The notes: generated by a model from the letters alone, not told the origin. 64,000 nt of DNA from Taudactylus pleione (GCA_031769625.1 JAUIMM010000016.1:12249501-12313500), one strand, 5' to 3'; positions 22,985 through 34,226 are shown, numbered from the stretch's first letter. A program made the numbers and translations.

Positions 22985-23395
22985 TGTGCCCACCTTTCAC
23001 TACTGCATTAATAACCCAACGTGTTTCATCAAAGTATCGACTTCCTCAGGGGTGTTCAATGTTTAGACCAGTATCTCCAAATATGGTATTAATCCTTCTA
23101 CTTGGGGGTGTATGCTATACTGCAGCTGTTTCCTGTGTGTGTTCGGTTTCTCAGTCAAATAATATATCTATATATCATGAATTATAATATACATTTTTTT
23201 AACAATAGTTACCACATGAGTTTTAGTTCACAAGTTCATGCATGTAAATATAGTTCATTGTACATTTTCACATATACATACAATAGTTATAGCAGTTCTT
23301 ACACATTTACCACAATATAGCATATATTTCCCAACTCCAACTAGTCACATCCCTTCACGTGTAAACATATTAAATGTATATATAAACATATATAT
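22985..23395. other. Intron; possible Penelope-type fragment on minus strand
   Basis: On the minus strand, 23010-23060 reads CCCCTGAGGAAGTCGATAC then TGATGAAACACGTTGGG, a word pair seen at the 5' ends of Penelope-type elements. The following 300 bases are AT-rich with no feature. Confidence 0.35.
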
Positions 23396-23979
23396 TGTGA
23401 TAGAAGCACTGGAGAAATGTGGAATGGCTGCTATATATGACCCAGATCCCTGTCATATGTGTTCTGAAACCCCCAGGAGAAGTCTGTTTGGGAAAAACAG
23501 ACTAGAAATCTCGGCTTTAGAGAAAAGCCAGAATGGGTCCTGGGGGTGTGGCTGTGAGGAGAGGGAGGGCTCCATCCACAGGCCACTCCAGGTTTTGGGC
23601 CTTTCAGCCTAGTAACAGGCTCATTAGGGCTTGCAGCTGGAAATGGCTAATATAAGCTGGGTTTGTTTGTGGCTGAGTGTCTCACACCTGGGGGAGCAGG
23701 CAGACTAGCCTGTTCAGTGACACTTGGTACATGTTTTTTTGATGGTGAGGGCAATAGGCCCTACCATTTTTATAGAGAGGGAATCTGCTGTGTAGCTAGT
23801 GCCCAGCCGGACTAGGACTTATGTTTATGTTTTGTTTTTGTTTATATTCATTTGACACAATAAAGACTGGCGCTGACCAGTTTGTACAAGAACCCCAGAC
23901 TTGTTTCCTGTTTCTATGGCTGCTGTGTGTGTAAAGAGGGAGTCCATCTACCCCAGGACCCTATCCCAACTGTGTCACA
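23396..23979 (+). repeat. 5' LTR of Gmr1-like element
   Basis: It begins TGTGATAGAAGCACTGG and ends CAACTGTGTCACA. A polyadenylation signal AATAAA lies at 23859-23864, followed by the R/U5-like GACTGG..CTGACCAGTTTG. The sequence TAATATAAGC near 23648 may be the TATA box. The 3' LTR is the same with a few substitutions and small insertions, about thirty bases longer overall. TTTGGTGGAGAATTTGGGC directly after the LTR is the expected primer-binding position; I do not know which tRNA it would match. Confidence 0.95.
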
Positions 23980-24366
23980 TTTGGTGGAGAATTTGGGCAA
24001 TCACACACTGAAGTTTGCAGCAGCAAGAAAAATGTTTCCTTTAAAATTTAAAGGGACAGACACGAAGTTGTGAAATCCATGAAGGTGGCATCAGCAGATG
24101 CTCAGATAGGCCAGGTTCTGCTTTCAGCCTACCCCTAAAGACAACATGGAGGATATTGTTTAAGCCTTGTTCTAAGCTACGGCAGCTCAGCAAGAAGCTA
24201 CCAGAGCTCAGCAGGAAACAAACAAATTTCAGCAAGAAGCTACCAGGGCTCAGCAGGAATCCACCCAGTTGCAACTATTGGCCTTGGAGGCAGTCCAGAG
24301 GCAACAACAAGTCACCATCGAGGAAACCCGCCAGGCCAAACAGAAAACAGCCAGGTCATAAAAGAG

Positions 24367-25144
24367 GTGGTACAACAGCTAGTAGTCCAGTCTGGATATG
24401 CTTCCCCTGCTCTTCTAACTAACACTCACACCATACGGGCCAGTCACTTTCTGCAAAAGATGACCCAGAGTGATAATGTGGAGGTGTATCTTACGGCCTT
24501 TGAAAGAACCGCCAAAAGAGAGAAGTGGCCTAAAGAGCAGTGTGCAAGTCTTGTGGCACCCTTCCTGTCTGGAGAACCCCAAAAAGCATACTATGACTTG
24601 TGCCTGACGGATGCAAAAGACTATGGTAAACTAAAACGGGAGATCCTAACTCGCTTGGGAGTCACCACATTTGTTTGTACCCAACGAGTCCACTGCTGGG
24701 AGTTCCAAATGGAAAAGCCTCCATGCTCACAGATGCATGACCTCGTCCATCTAACCACAAAATGGCTACAGCCCGAGACACTCACAGGACCACAGATCGT
24801 GGAAAGAGTCATGATGGACCGGTATCTGCGATCACTACCTGCAACTCTGTGCAAGTAGGTGAGCCATGCAGACACTAAGTCCGCAGACCAGTTAGTTGAA
24901 CTAGTGGAGAGGTATGTGGCGGTTGAGGAGCTGATGAGTGTGCCCCACCGAGCACTACCCATTGACACTGGTAAGACTGTTCCAGGGGAGAAGGGTGCTG
25001 GGTGGTGGAATATACTCAAGACTGGGGGTGGAACCTGGAGACGGGCCGGCCAGGCCAGGAAGGTTCTTACCCCGTAAAAGACTAGATAATAGTGTGATTC
25101 AGTGTTTTCGATGTGGTGGTTTCAGCCATATTGCGGCTAATTGT
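24367..25144 (+). pseudogene. Gmr1-like gag: SCAN-like capsid and CCHC zinc knuckle, broken
   Basis: The capsid part reads DNVEVYLTAFERTAKREKWP, then CASLVAPFLSGEPQKAYYDL, then YGKLKREILTRLGVT. This is the helical region homologous to the SCAN oligomerisation domain of vertebrate zinc-finger proteins. A stop at 24856 and later frame changes break the frame. The zinc knuckle CFRCGGFSHIAANC (25103-25144) keeps all four ligands, C-x2-C-x4-H-x4-C. An upstream glutamine/serine-rich stretch from 24156 in another frame is probably the gag N-terminus. Confidence 0.9.
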
Positions 25145-25285
25145 TCACTTACCTCTGAACCTATGCAATGTGATACTGCTCATGTCAACCGCAGGATGTC
25201 TTTCTTTGCAAAACCAGCATGTACTGCTGACCGGCAGGTTGAGACAGATAAGCACATGTGTATACTCACTATAGAAGGCAACTGA

Positions 25286-25690
25286 GTAGAGGCTCTGTTA
25301 GATTCTGGTAGCCTGGTTACACTTATGAAAGCTGAACTGGTGAACCCCTTGAAGCATAAGGGGAAAACTGTTGGTGTGACCTGCATACATGTGGATACCT
25401 GTTAATATGTTACTGCAGAAGTGAACATAGAAACACCATGTGGTTCCGTGATAGTCTCTGTGGGTTTGGTACAGTGCTTAATGTATGATGCATTATTGGG
25501 GAGAGACTTTGCTCACTTTTGGAAGTTGTGGGAAAGCCGATTTTGCACAGAGGTAAATCACCCTGACTCGTTTGAGAGGGTTACTGACGTAGTAGCAGAG
25601 TCAGAGATGTTCCCTTTTTCTAGTATGACAGGCGAACTAGAGAATGCGGAGCATGATGGTGGCTCACCAAGTGGTGTGCCTTCCACTTAG
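25286..25690 (+). pseudogene. Gmr1-like aspartic protease region, broken
   Basis: Directly after an in-frame stop (25283-25285) that follows the zinc knuckle frame, the sequence reads VEALLDSGSLVTLMKAELV. LLDSGS holds the catalytic aspartate of a retropepsin-like protease. The later segment with LMYDALLGRDFAHF fits the second half of such a domain. The two parts are separated by a stop. Confidence 0.75.
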
Positions 25691-25767
25691 GTGAGGAGTG
25701 TTATTGAGCCCGTGGACCGCCTGCCTGATCTTGAGGTCAGGAGAGAGGTCTTTGCCGTGGAGCAAAG

Positions 25768-26728
25768 TTGAATGACCCTACTCTGGTAAAAGCCAGGGGG
25801 AATGTCAAGGTGATCAATGGTAAACCCATAGACCCCGATAGTCCTTTGTCCTATCCTCACATGGCAGTATGTCAGGATTTGTTATATCAGGTGACTAAGA
25901 AGGGGGAAGATATTGTGGAACAATTAAAAGTTCCCAAAGCATACAGAAGAACAGTATTAGATCTGGCCCAAGGTCATATAATGGCAGGCCACCTAGGGGT
26001 AGATGAAACTACTGAGCGAATTGTGCAGAGGTTTTTTTGGCCCAGGTCCATAAAGAGGTTTCTAACTATTGTGCATCCTGCCCTGAATGTCAGTGCTCCA
26101 AGGCCACATTTCAAAAGTCCCCTGGTTCTGTTACCCATTTTTGAGGTTCCGTTTGAAAGAATAGCTATGGATTTGGTTGAGCCATTAATGAAATCTGCCT
26201 GGGGCCATCAATATATTCTGGTGATAATGGATTACGCTGCCAGGTACCCGGAAGCGATACCATTACGCAATATGTCTACAAAGACCATTGCAAGTCCATG
26301 TCTTTAGCAGGTCGGGAACACCTAAGGAGATCCTGATTGACCAAGGTACCCCATTTATGTCAAAAATCATGAAGGAGTTATGCCGCCTGTTTAAAATTGA
26401 CCAATTAAGATCCTCTGTGTACCATCCCCAGACCGATGGGTTAGTGGAGAGGTTTAATAAAACTTTAAAACACATGCTAAGGAAAGTAGTGGACAAAGAT
26501 GGTAGAGATTGGGATTACGTGTTACCTTATTTGATGTTGGCCATAAGAGAGGTTCCCCAATCCTCCACAGGGTTTTCCACTTTTGATTTATTGTACGGGA
26601 GACATCCAAGGGGATTACTTGACATTGCCAAAGAGACATGGGAGGGGCAGTCCAGTCCGTATAAAACAGTTATTGAGCATGTTTCTCAAATGCAAGAAAT
26701 AATGGCTGCTGTGGTACCAATAGTATGA
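25768..26728 (+). pseudogene. Gmr1-like integrase (two frames)
   Basis: The N-terminal zinc-binding region keeps H..GHLG (GHIMAGHLG) but the CxxC pair is lost. The core has all three acidic residues: D in AMDLVEPL (26170), D in LIDQGTPF (26339) and E in GLVERFNKT (26447), with 35 residues between the last two. A frame change near 26280 splits the core between the first and second aspartate. The C-terminal part continues to a stop at 26726. A further piece at 26888-27000 (GHVNYKVYQPGK) is the usual integrase tail. Its place upstream of reverse transcriptase is the Gmr1 order. Confidence 0.92.
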
Positions 26729-26887
26729 GAGCACTTGGAACAGGCCCAACAGGAACAGCAGAGGGTATACAACCACAATGCTCGCTTACGCAACTTTGCT
26801 CCTGGGGACAGAGTGTTGGTGTTGGTTCCCACAGTAGAAAGTAAACTTTTGGCTTAATGTCAAGGACCCTTTGAAATCTTTGAAAAA

Positions 26888-27759
26888 GTGGGGCATGTCA
26901 ATTATAAAGTTTACCAGCCAGGGAAAATAAAGCCAGAACAGATATACCATGTAAATCTTATAAAAGCCTGGAAGGATAGAGCAGCACTGTTAGCCGTCCG
27001 AGCTCCTCCAGTAAACCGAGGGCTCATGGTACCCGAAGTGACAGTGGCAAAAACCCTGTCAGCCAGTCAAGAGCAGGAAGTCAAGGAATTTCTGATCAGA
27101 AATAGGGTGCTGTTTTCTGACCTACCAGGGAAAACCACGGTCATAAAACATGACATAATCACTGACCCAGGGGTTAAGGTTAACCTAAAGGCCTATAGGT
27201 TACCAGAAGCCCAAAGAGAATCAGTGTCGAAGGAAATTAAAAAATGTTAGAGTTGGGTGTAATTGAAGAATCGCATAGTGAGTGGTCAAGTCCCATTGTG
27301 CTCATTCCAAAACCCGATGGGAGTGTGCGATTCTGCAATGACTTCTGGAAATTGAACAGCGTGTCAAAGTTTGATGCCTACCCTATGCCTAGGGTGGACG
27401 AACTAATTAAAAGGCTGGGGACAGCCAGATACTTAACTACTCTTGACTTAACCAAAGGGTATTGGTAAGTGCCGTTATCTAAGAACGCCAAAGAAAAGAC
27501 AGCCTTTTCTGCACCAGAGGGGTTGTTTCAATACAAGATGTTGCCCTTTGGGCTACATGGGGCACCTGCTACCTTTCAAAGAATGATGGATAGGATTCTA
27601 AGGCCCCATAGACAGTATGCTGCTGCTTATCTGGATGATTTGGTCATTCATAGTCCTGATTGGCAGTCTCACTTGCCCAGAGTACAAGCAGTGTTGGACT
27701 CCATCTATAAGGCAGGTTTGACAGCCAACCCTAAAAAGTGTTGTCTGGGGATGGAATAA
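26888..27759 (+). pseudogene. Gmr1-like reverse transcriptase (three frames)
   Basis: After the integrase tail, the region reads LSASQEQEVKEFLIRNRVLF, then GVIEESHSEWSSPIVLIPKP, then YLTTLDLTKGYW with the first catalytic aspartate (27445). The active-site YLDD lies at 27628-27639 within AAAYLDDLVIHS. Stops at 27248 and 27466 and another at 27757 break the frame. Motif content is complete, so the damage is recent compared with many decayed copies. Confidence 0.93.
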
Positions 27760-27792
27760 GTAAAGTATCTTGGGTAAACCATTGGCAGAGGT

Positions 27793-28440
27793 TTGATAAA
27801 GCCACAGCTCAATAAGATTGAGACAATCCAAAACTGGCCACAAACCCTGAATAAGAAGCAGGTGAGAGCCTTCTTAGGGATCACTGGGTATTATAGGAGG
27901 TTTTTACCCAATTTTGCCACCATTACAGTCCCACTGACTGACCTTACCAAGGGCAAACAGAAAGTCATGGTGGAATGGGGTCCTGAAGCAGAGAAGGCTT
28001 TCCAGGAGTTAAAAATAGCGTTATGTACCCAACCAGTTCTGATGACCCCTGATTTTGACAGAGAGTTTGTTGTACAAACTGATGCATCGGATGTAGGCAT
28101 TGGAGCAGTCCTGTCCCAAAGCAAAGAGGGTGAAGAACACCCGATTTTTTTCTTGAGCCGGAAATTAAATGTAAATGAGAGAAACTATGCTATGGTCAAG
28201 AAAGAAGCATTGGCCTTAAAGTGGGGATTAGAAACTCTCAGGTACTACTTGGTGAGAAGGAAGTTCAGATTGATCACTGACCATGCCCCTCTGAAGTGGA
28301 TGTCAGAAAACAAGGACAGTAATGAGAGATTAACGAGATGGTTATTGGCATTACAAACCTTTAAATTTATGGTAGAACACAGGCCAGGAAGCCAGTTGGC
28401 CAATGCAGATGCTTTGTCACATGTCCATTGTTTGGGGGCT
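27793..28440 (+). pseudogene. Gmr1-like RNase H and connection domain
   Basis: An open frame reads FLGITGYYRRFLPNFATI (end of reverse transcriptase thumb), then REFVVQTDASDVGIGAVLSQ with the first RNase H aspartate at 28081, then KKEALALKWGLETL, LITDHAPLKWM and NADALSH. These are the usual D-E-D-D blocks of a Ty3/gypsy RNase H. The frame runs on into the 3' LTR, where it has no meaning. Confidence 0.93.
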
Positions 28441-28464
28441 GCAGTTGTTCTGCCCCACAGGTCG

Positions 28465-28481
28465 AAACAAAGAGGGGGATA
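28465..28481 (+). other. Polypurine tract of Gmr1-like element
   Basis: AAACAAAGAGGGGGATA ends right at the TGTGATAG start of the 3' LTR, the expected place for the plus-strand primer. Confidence 0.85.
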
Positions 28482-29095
28482 TGTGATAGAAGCACTGGAG
28501 AAGTGTGGAATGGCTCCTATATATGTCCCAAATTCCTTTCATATGTGTTCTGAAACCCCCAGGAGAAGTCTGTTTGAGAAAAACAGACTAGAAATGTTGG
28601 CTTTAGAGAAAAGCCGGAATGGGTCCTGGGGGTGTGGATGTGAGGAGAGGGAGGGCTCCATCCACAGGCCACTCCAGGTTTTGGGCCTTTCAGTCTGGTA
28701 ACAGGCTCATTAGGGCTTGCAGCTGGAAATGGCTAATATAAGCTGGGTTTGTTTGTGACTGAGTGTCTCACACCTGGGGGAGCAGGCAGACAAGCTTGTT
28801 CAGAGACACTTGGTTACTTTCCTTGTAAGAACTGTGCATGTGTTTTGTTGATGGTGAGGACAATAGGCCCTACCATTTTTATAGAGAGGGAATCTGCTGT
28901 GTAGCTAGTGCCCAGCCGGGCTAGGACTTATGTTTATGTCTTGTTTATGTCTCTATTCATTTGGCACAATAAAGACTGGCACCGACCAGTTTGTACGAGA
29001 ACCCCAGACTTGTTTTCTGTTTCTACGGCTGCTGTATGTGTAAAGAGGGAGTCCACCTACTCCAGGAGAGGGAACCCTATCCTGACTGTGTCACA
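28482..29095 (+). repeat. 3' LTR of Gmr1-like element
   Basis: It begins TGTGATAGAAGCACTGG and ends GACTGTGTCACA. The polyadenylation signal AATAAA is at 28968-28973. Compared with the 5' LTR it has a short extra stretch containing TACTTTCCTTGTAAGAACTG and several base changes, showing some age since insertion. Confidence 0.95.

Positions 29096-29131
<36 letters not shown>
29096..29131. repeat. (TA)n microsatellite
   Basis: An uninterrupted TA run directly after the LTR element. The left flank of the element is also TA-rich, so the element seems to have inserted into this repeat. Confidence 0.85.
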
Positions 29132-31271
29132 CCTCATATATGTATATTGTTACTAATACAGTATTGTCTTTAACCCTTACCCAGGGTTACATAACAAATT
29201 GACTACATAATAATCACTGTATTTACAGGATTTCACTACCTTGACAATTGTAAATGTTTGATGTGATTATTATGGTGATAACTCTTTGATACTATCCCTG
29301 CATTCTAACTCAAGTGTTTTCTCTTTGGTGAATCAGTAAAGTAGAAAACCTGCAATGGTAATTAAACCAACAGGACACTACTCTCCCTAACACCTATAGT
29401 AAATCCACTAGATCAGGGGCAGATCATAGAAACACGCACTCACCTCCTTGTCCAATGCCTTTTAGGCAAAACACGGGGGGAAGTAGTACTGTTGCAATCT
29501 GCATGTAACCTTGACATATTTTTTTGACTTTTTATTTTTTTATTTAACCAGTAATACCATTGTCTGACAAGCACTATGTATATGATTTTTTAATACAGAA
29601 CAACATCTCCTGAGGATAATTCTGTCTAGAAAATTTCCATTAGAGACATTATAGCTTTGATCATCATATATGCAGTGTGAAATTGGCCAATGTTATCTCC
29701 CAAGGGAGTGTAATAACACTAAACTTGATGATGATATATATGCCGTATAATTTATGAGTCCCAGAATTAATAGATATTTTTTTAAATATATTCTTCTAAC
29801 AATACTGTTATTTACTGTATATTGAAACATCCATACTTGCATATGATGCCCTCTATGTGTCATTGAGCATCCAGAGCAACATTGAATATACTGTAAACTA
29901 TGGTTAGATCAGTTTGAATTTTCCAACACATTGTATCTACTGTATATGTGGTGTCCATCATACTGTAATACTGAAACCATTCATGAACTGTTTGTATCCA
30001 GAGGCAAAGTTATTTATGTGTCTCTAAATATGGCCAGTTGTTGCAACAATGCTATATGTTTGACAGGTTCATATCAATATTGCTACATTTTGGAGCTTAT
30101 ATGTTATGTCCATATCTGCCTGGGCATTCATATTGAGATAGATTTCCTGTTCCCAAAGGTGCATATATTCATTTAAGACCAATTCTGCATTATCTTCCTA
30201 TATATAGGAAAAATTGAATTAGAACTCAAAAAAGGGATTATAAGAGATCAAATTGATTTTAATTATACACATACACAAAACCATAAGTGAGATGGGACTC
30301 ATTTTAGTGCATAACAATTAAAAGTTGTATTTTATTTTCTTCTAAATTATCTTTAATATTTTTTTTGTAAGAGTGCGTAACAAAGGGAGTCTTTTTTCTT
30401 TCTCTTTGTGAATATGTATTCATTTGCTGACTCTGTGGAGCACCCTCAAGATGACATACTCAGGAATTTGATCCTTTAATTGTCAAATTATGGTTTCTTC
30501 TACTAATATCCTATGGACTTTTGTTGCTGGTGCTGAACCCCTCTTCATTGCTCCCTAATGATGCATAACAAGGACAGGTGTCAGAAATCTGATTCTGCTA
30601 ACACTGCACAGTACAGCAATGTGCTCCGGCCCAGGAGCCCCCTGAGAGAAGGGGGCCAGGGGCACATGTCTCTGTGCCCCCTTCCCCTGAATCCGGCTGT
30701 GAAGTAACCATTATGCCATCCTCATATGGCGTTCTGTGTTACTTAACAAATTACTAAAAATCATCATTATTGCACAATCCGTTATGCGTCAAAATTTCTG
30801 TTATTAAGAGGCGTGAATAACACCTTTTTTTCAAATGCCAAAACAGAGGTATCATCACTTAGTAAATGTATCCCATACTGATAGATGTACTATAGTGTAA
30901 TCAAGATTTCTCCTTCAGAAAATGGAAGGGAGATTCCTTGAGGGAGAACCTACTTATGGATATAAATATGTAAAGTTTAGTTAGCAAAGAGGTTGAAGGT
31001 TATGACTTATGTTTGCACCCTTTAGATATAAAAACAAGTCTGATGAATCTGCCCAGTATACTGAAAACAGAAATAAAGATGTAACAATCAGCAATTAAAA
31101 TATCACAGAGGCAAAACACTTCAAGGACAAATATCTACAATGAAGAGACAAAGTATACATGGAAGTACAGTATATGGCAGTGGTCAGAGCATTTTGAGAA
31201 AGGATACATGCAAAGATATAATTTGCATGGTGTATTAAATTAGTTGTGTCTACTATTTTTATATATTTTAG
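29132..31271. other. Intron, no certain feature
   Basis: AT-rich intron. The stretch near 30370-30480 (GTGCGTAACAAAGGGAGTC, TTTGTGAATATG, GCACCCTCAAG) resembles 6170-6250 and may be the same old retroelement. The block 30590-30690 is GC-richer with an AGGAGCCCC...GGGGCCAGG core. No exon was found. Confidence 0.45.
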
Positions 31272-31455
31272 GTAAATAGGGGAACCAAAGAGAATTCATC
31301 ATATGGTACTGAAATAGTATTGTTATCAGATGGAGAAGATGGCTCTTTCCCCACAGCTTGCTATAATGACATAATAAACAGTGGAGCAATCATTCATGTC
31401 ATAGCTCTTGGACCAGATGCATCAGTAGCCCTGGAGCATATTACAGATGAAACAG
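31272..31455 (+). CDS. clca1-like: CLCA exon 4 of window: VWA domain, DGED motif
   Basis: The acceptor is ATATTTTAG and the donor GTAAATA; 184 nt, entering in phase 0 and leaving in phase 1. The peptide contains YGTEIVLLSDGEDGSFP, in which the aspartate after LLS is the last MIDAS position. It then has the CLCA signature SGAIIHVIALGPDA and ends in ITDET plus the first base of a glycine codon. KENSS is a possible glycosylation site. Confidence 0.96.
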
Positions 31456-31493
31456 GTAAATATGTTTATAACAGAAATTATACATTATGACAT

Positions 31494-31856
31494 CATACTT
31501 GCCTACTTTTTCGTTCTCCTCCCCGGGAGAAGCCTGGGAAGGAGAAGCAGGTTGGATGCGATGGGGGCGGGGCCTGATGGTTTTGCATCATTAAGTCCCG
31601 CCCCTTCGCAGTAAAGTGCCGCGATTGAAGCAAATTTAAATAGGGGCGGAGATAAATTATGCGATTCATGGTAAATCATGTCAGTAAGCCTTCCCCCTAT
31701 ACGGGGACCCGCGATCACCATGGAAATTCTCCCCATTCTGCCCACTACACTAGGAAGTGGGCAGAATGTGGGATAAGTGCCTACCCTTCCGGGGTGTGGG
31801 GGGGTTACCCAAAAATTGGGAGCCTCTCACCAATCCCGGGAGGGTAGGAATGCATG
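31494..31856. mobile_element. Short element, CATACTTGCCTAC ends
   Basis: It starts CATACTTGCCTACTTTT and ends GGGTAGGAATGCATG. Internal CCCGGGAGAAGCC and CCCGGGAGGG are mirrored near the two ends, and the middle carries GGGGCGGGGCC and CCCGCCCC words. Same family as 42557-42878, which has an 8-bp duplication. Here no clean duplication is seen. Confidence 0.7.
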
Positions 31857-32227
31857 TAGGATGTTAAGAGACAAGATTATGCTCATATACTGGTTATAAG
31901 ATGACATACAGTATTAATCGGTTGAGTGTTAATTTTACCAGTTTATGTTTATCTATCATTAGAGCTATAAAGATCTATTTAGTGATTATTGAGCAATTGT
32001 AAACACTGTAATATATTGTTTATATAATTTCATTTGTGTCTTCAAGGGGCATAAAACAGTATAAAAACTTGGTAATAAACAATGTTGTTTTTTTCTACTT
32101 CTCTTTTTATTCTTTATACAGTAATTGCGTCTATAAAAGTAATTTTGTGACATGACTGATTTGACTACAATAATGACTGACCACAAACAGTATGACATAA
32201 CAAGAAAGAAACAATAATTTGTGTATC

Positions 32228-32374
32228 ACTTCCACTGGAGATGCACTAAGCTTTGGAGACTGATAAAACACCAACCAATCAGCTCCTAACAGTCAATTAT
32301 TTTTATTATTCTTTATTTATATGGCGGTACACTCTACATTTTATCTCTCTCCAAGGCTTAGTGCATCTCCCCCA
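32228..32374. mobile_element. Short palindromic element copy
   Basis: CACTGGAGATGCACTAAGC..TTGGAGA at the left mirrors CTCTCCAAGGCTTAGTGCATCTCCCCC at the right. The inner CAACCAATCAGCTCCTAACAG is also family-typical. Confidence 0.75.
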
Positions 32375-32840
32375 TCTCTTTGTTGTTGCTTCAATTTGTC
32401 TGCACAACTAAATTGTGAAAATGAGCATCCCCATGGGATTTGTCATTATAGTCATACCAGTGTCTATAGGTGATCAATGCATGTTTGTTTAGCATAAATG
32501 ACACAAGTGTGTGCTGAGAAAGATCACTATGAAATGTGTACGCCTATCTTCTTATGCAGTCTTGGGGGAAGGGAAACAGTGTGCAAATGCAGACTTTGGG
32601 CCTGATTTAGCTGTTCACGTATGAGCACTGCTGAATGCAGATTCCCAACACATTCTCCTCTGAAGCTATGTGCTTTTTCATTGATATTGCATATTTTGTA
32701 AGCAAGTTTTGAAATACATTTTTTCTTCTGTAATTACTGTATTTATTTATAATAAAAGGCTTTCAAATCAATCCTAAAACAAATGTTTTTTTTCCCTAGC
32801 AAAACCAAAATAATATTTATTGTGCATATGACCTGGTTGA

Positions 32841-33060
32841 ATATAACCTACCCTTCAACATGACCCTTCCCATTAAGTACAAAATGCTCTGCTCCTGGAC
32901 TTCCCACCTAATTACTGATTGCAGTCACCTGTGTTGAGCTAGTTATTTCATGAGAATGGTGTTTCAGCACAGGTGGCTTCAATCATAAAATTAAAAAGGA
33001 AGTCCAGGAGCAGAGCATTTTATACCTAATAGAATGGGTCATGTTGGAGGGTCTGATATA
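32841..33060. mobile_element. Short element with about 48-bp inverted repeats
   Basis: The left side reads CCCTTCAACATGACCC, AAAATGCTCTGCTCCTGGAC, TTCC; the right side is its reverse complement over roughly 48 bases with a few changes (TATAAAATGCTCTGC on the minus strand). The outermost bases are TATA on both sides, which suggests a TA target as used by Tc1/mariner-type transposases. Total length about 200 bases, no coding capacity. Confidence 0.8.
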
Positions 33061-33144
33061 AGTGTATATCGGTGTAAGTACCTATATACTACTGGTAATG
33101 AACTGTAAGCACCCAGAAAATGGACTTAAATATGCTACTTTTAT

Positions 33145-33691
33145 GGTATGCAATCGGGAAGCCGACTGCCTAAATACCGGCAGCCGGCTTCCCGACTGTC
33201 ATATCCCGGCAAGGGTGAAATGCCGGGCGTCTAGATGTAGACGCCCGGCATTTCCCCGAGACCGGCGCCTGGCATCCCGATCGTAGGATGCCGGGCGCCG
33301 CGAGCGGACAGGCGTGGGGGGGTGGGTTAGGTATAGGGCTCCCGGAGGGGACTTAGGGTTAGGCACCCCCTGGGAGGGTTAGGGTTAGGCGAGGGGGAGG
33401 GAGGGTTAGGGTTAGGCACCCCGGGGGGGGACTTAGGGTTAGGCACCCCCCTGGGGGACTTAGGTTTAGGCAGCGAGGGAGGGGGTGGTTAGGGTTAGGC
33501 ACTTAGAGGGGGGATTAGGGTTAGGCACTTAGGGGGGAGGTTAGGGTTAGGCACCCCTAAGGAGGGTTAGGGGGGTTAAGTTAGGTTAGACAATACTTAC
33601 TATCCATGATCGGGATTTCCAGCGCTGTCGGGCTTCCGCTGCCGGGATCTCTGCTGATGTCGGGCTGCCGGCGGTATTTCATACCAATTCC
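33145..33691. mobile_element. hAT-type short element with telomere-like core, copy 3
   Basis: It starts GGTATGCAATCGGG and ends CATACCAATTCC. ACTTTTAT lies on both sides (33137-33144 and 33692-33699), a perfect 8-bp duplication. It is the reverse orientation of copy 1. The hairpin on TGCCGGGCGTCTA is at about 33209-33256, and GGTTAGGGTTAGGCAC repeats follow. Confidence 0.9.
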
Positions 33692-33896
33692 ACTTTTATA
33701 TATAGCTTTGTGAAAATGATTTTTTTGTATGCATATGTGTCCAATCAGCCCCTCACATGTTATTAATTGTGCACGTATTTGGGATTAGTTCTCCCAATTC
33801 TACTTTTATATATAGCTTTGTGAAAATTATTTTGTATGCATATGTGTCCAATCTGCCCCTCACATGTTATTAATTGTGCACATATTTGGGATAAGA
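33686..33896. repeat. Two-copy tandem duplication of about 105 bp
   Basis: The segment from CACTTTTATATATAGCTTTG to TTTGGGATTAG is repeated once right after itself (second copy from about 33800: TACTTTTATATATAGC ... TTTGGGATAAG). The first copy begins at the target duplication of the preceding element, so the duplication may have involved its insertion site. Confidence 0.85.
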
Positions 33897-33923
33897 AAGC
33901 AATAACATTGCACCTTTTGATAT

Positions 33924-34218
33924 GGTATGTAGTCAGCATCCCGACAGTCAGGATGCTGACAGCCACAATACCGACAGTGGCAACCCAACTGTCAGAATCC
34001 CATCAGATTGTGGACATAAGTATTATGGTCAGAGGTAGATTTAGGGTTAGTCACTAGGGGGAGGGATAGGGTTAGGCTGTGGGACAGGAGGGTTAGAGTT
34101 AGGCTGCGGGAGAGGTGGGTTAGGGTAAGGATGAATCTGTTGGGATTATGACTGTCGGCATGTCGCTGTCAGTATATGGCCGTCGGCATCCTGACCATCG
34201 GAGTCCCATACCTAACCC
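33924..34218. mobile_element. hAT-type short element, copy 4 (short core)
   Basis: It starts GGTATGTAGTCAGCATCCCG and ends CCCATACCTAACCC. Left flank TTTGATAT and right flank TTTGAAAT match at seven of eight positions, so this is an older insertion. The core has GGTTAGGGTTAGGCTG words. It lies about 230 bp from copy 3. Confidence 0.75.
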
Positions 34219-34226
34219 TTTGAAAT

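Larger units (their letters stand above)
23396..29095 (+). mobile_element. Gmr1-like Ty3/gypsy LTR retrotransposon, full length, inactive
   Basis: Two LTRs (584 and 614 bp) with TGTGA...TCACA ends bound a 4.5-kb interior. The order is gag with a SCAN-like capsid region, CCHC zinc knuckle, protease, integrase, reverse transcriptase, RNase H, then a purine tract. Integrase before reverse transcriptase is the copia-like order that defines the Gmr1 group of deuterostome Ty3/gypsy elements. Its gag is known to be related to the vertebrate SCAN domain. At least six stops or frame changes disable it. The element sits in AT-repeat DNA, so a target duplication cannot be read. It lies sense to the CLCA gene in the third visible intron. 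Confidence 0.93.
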
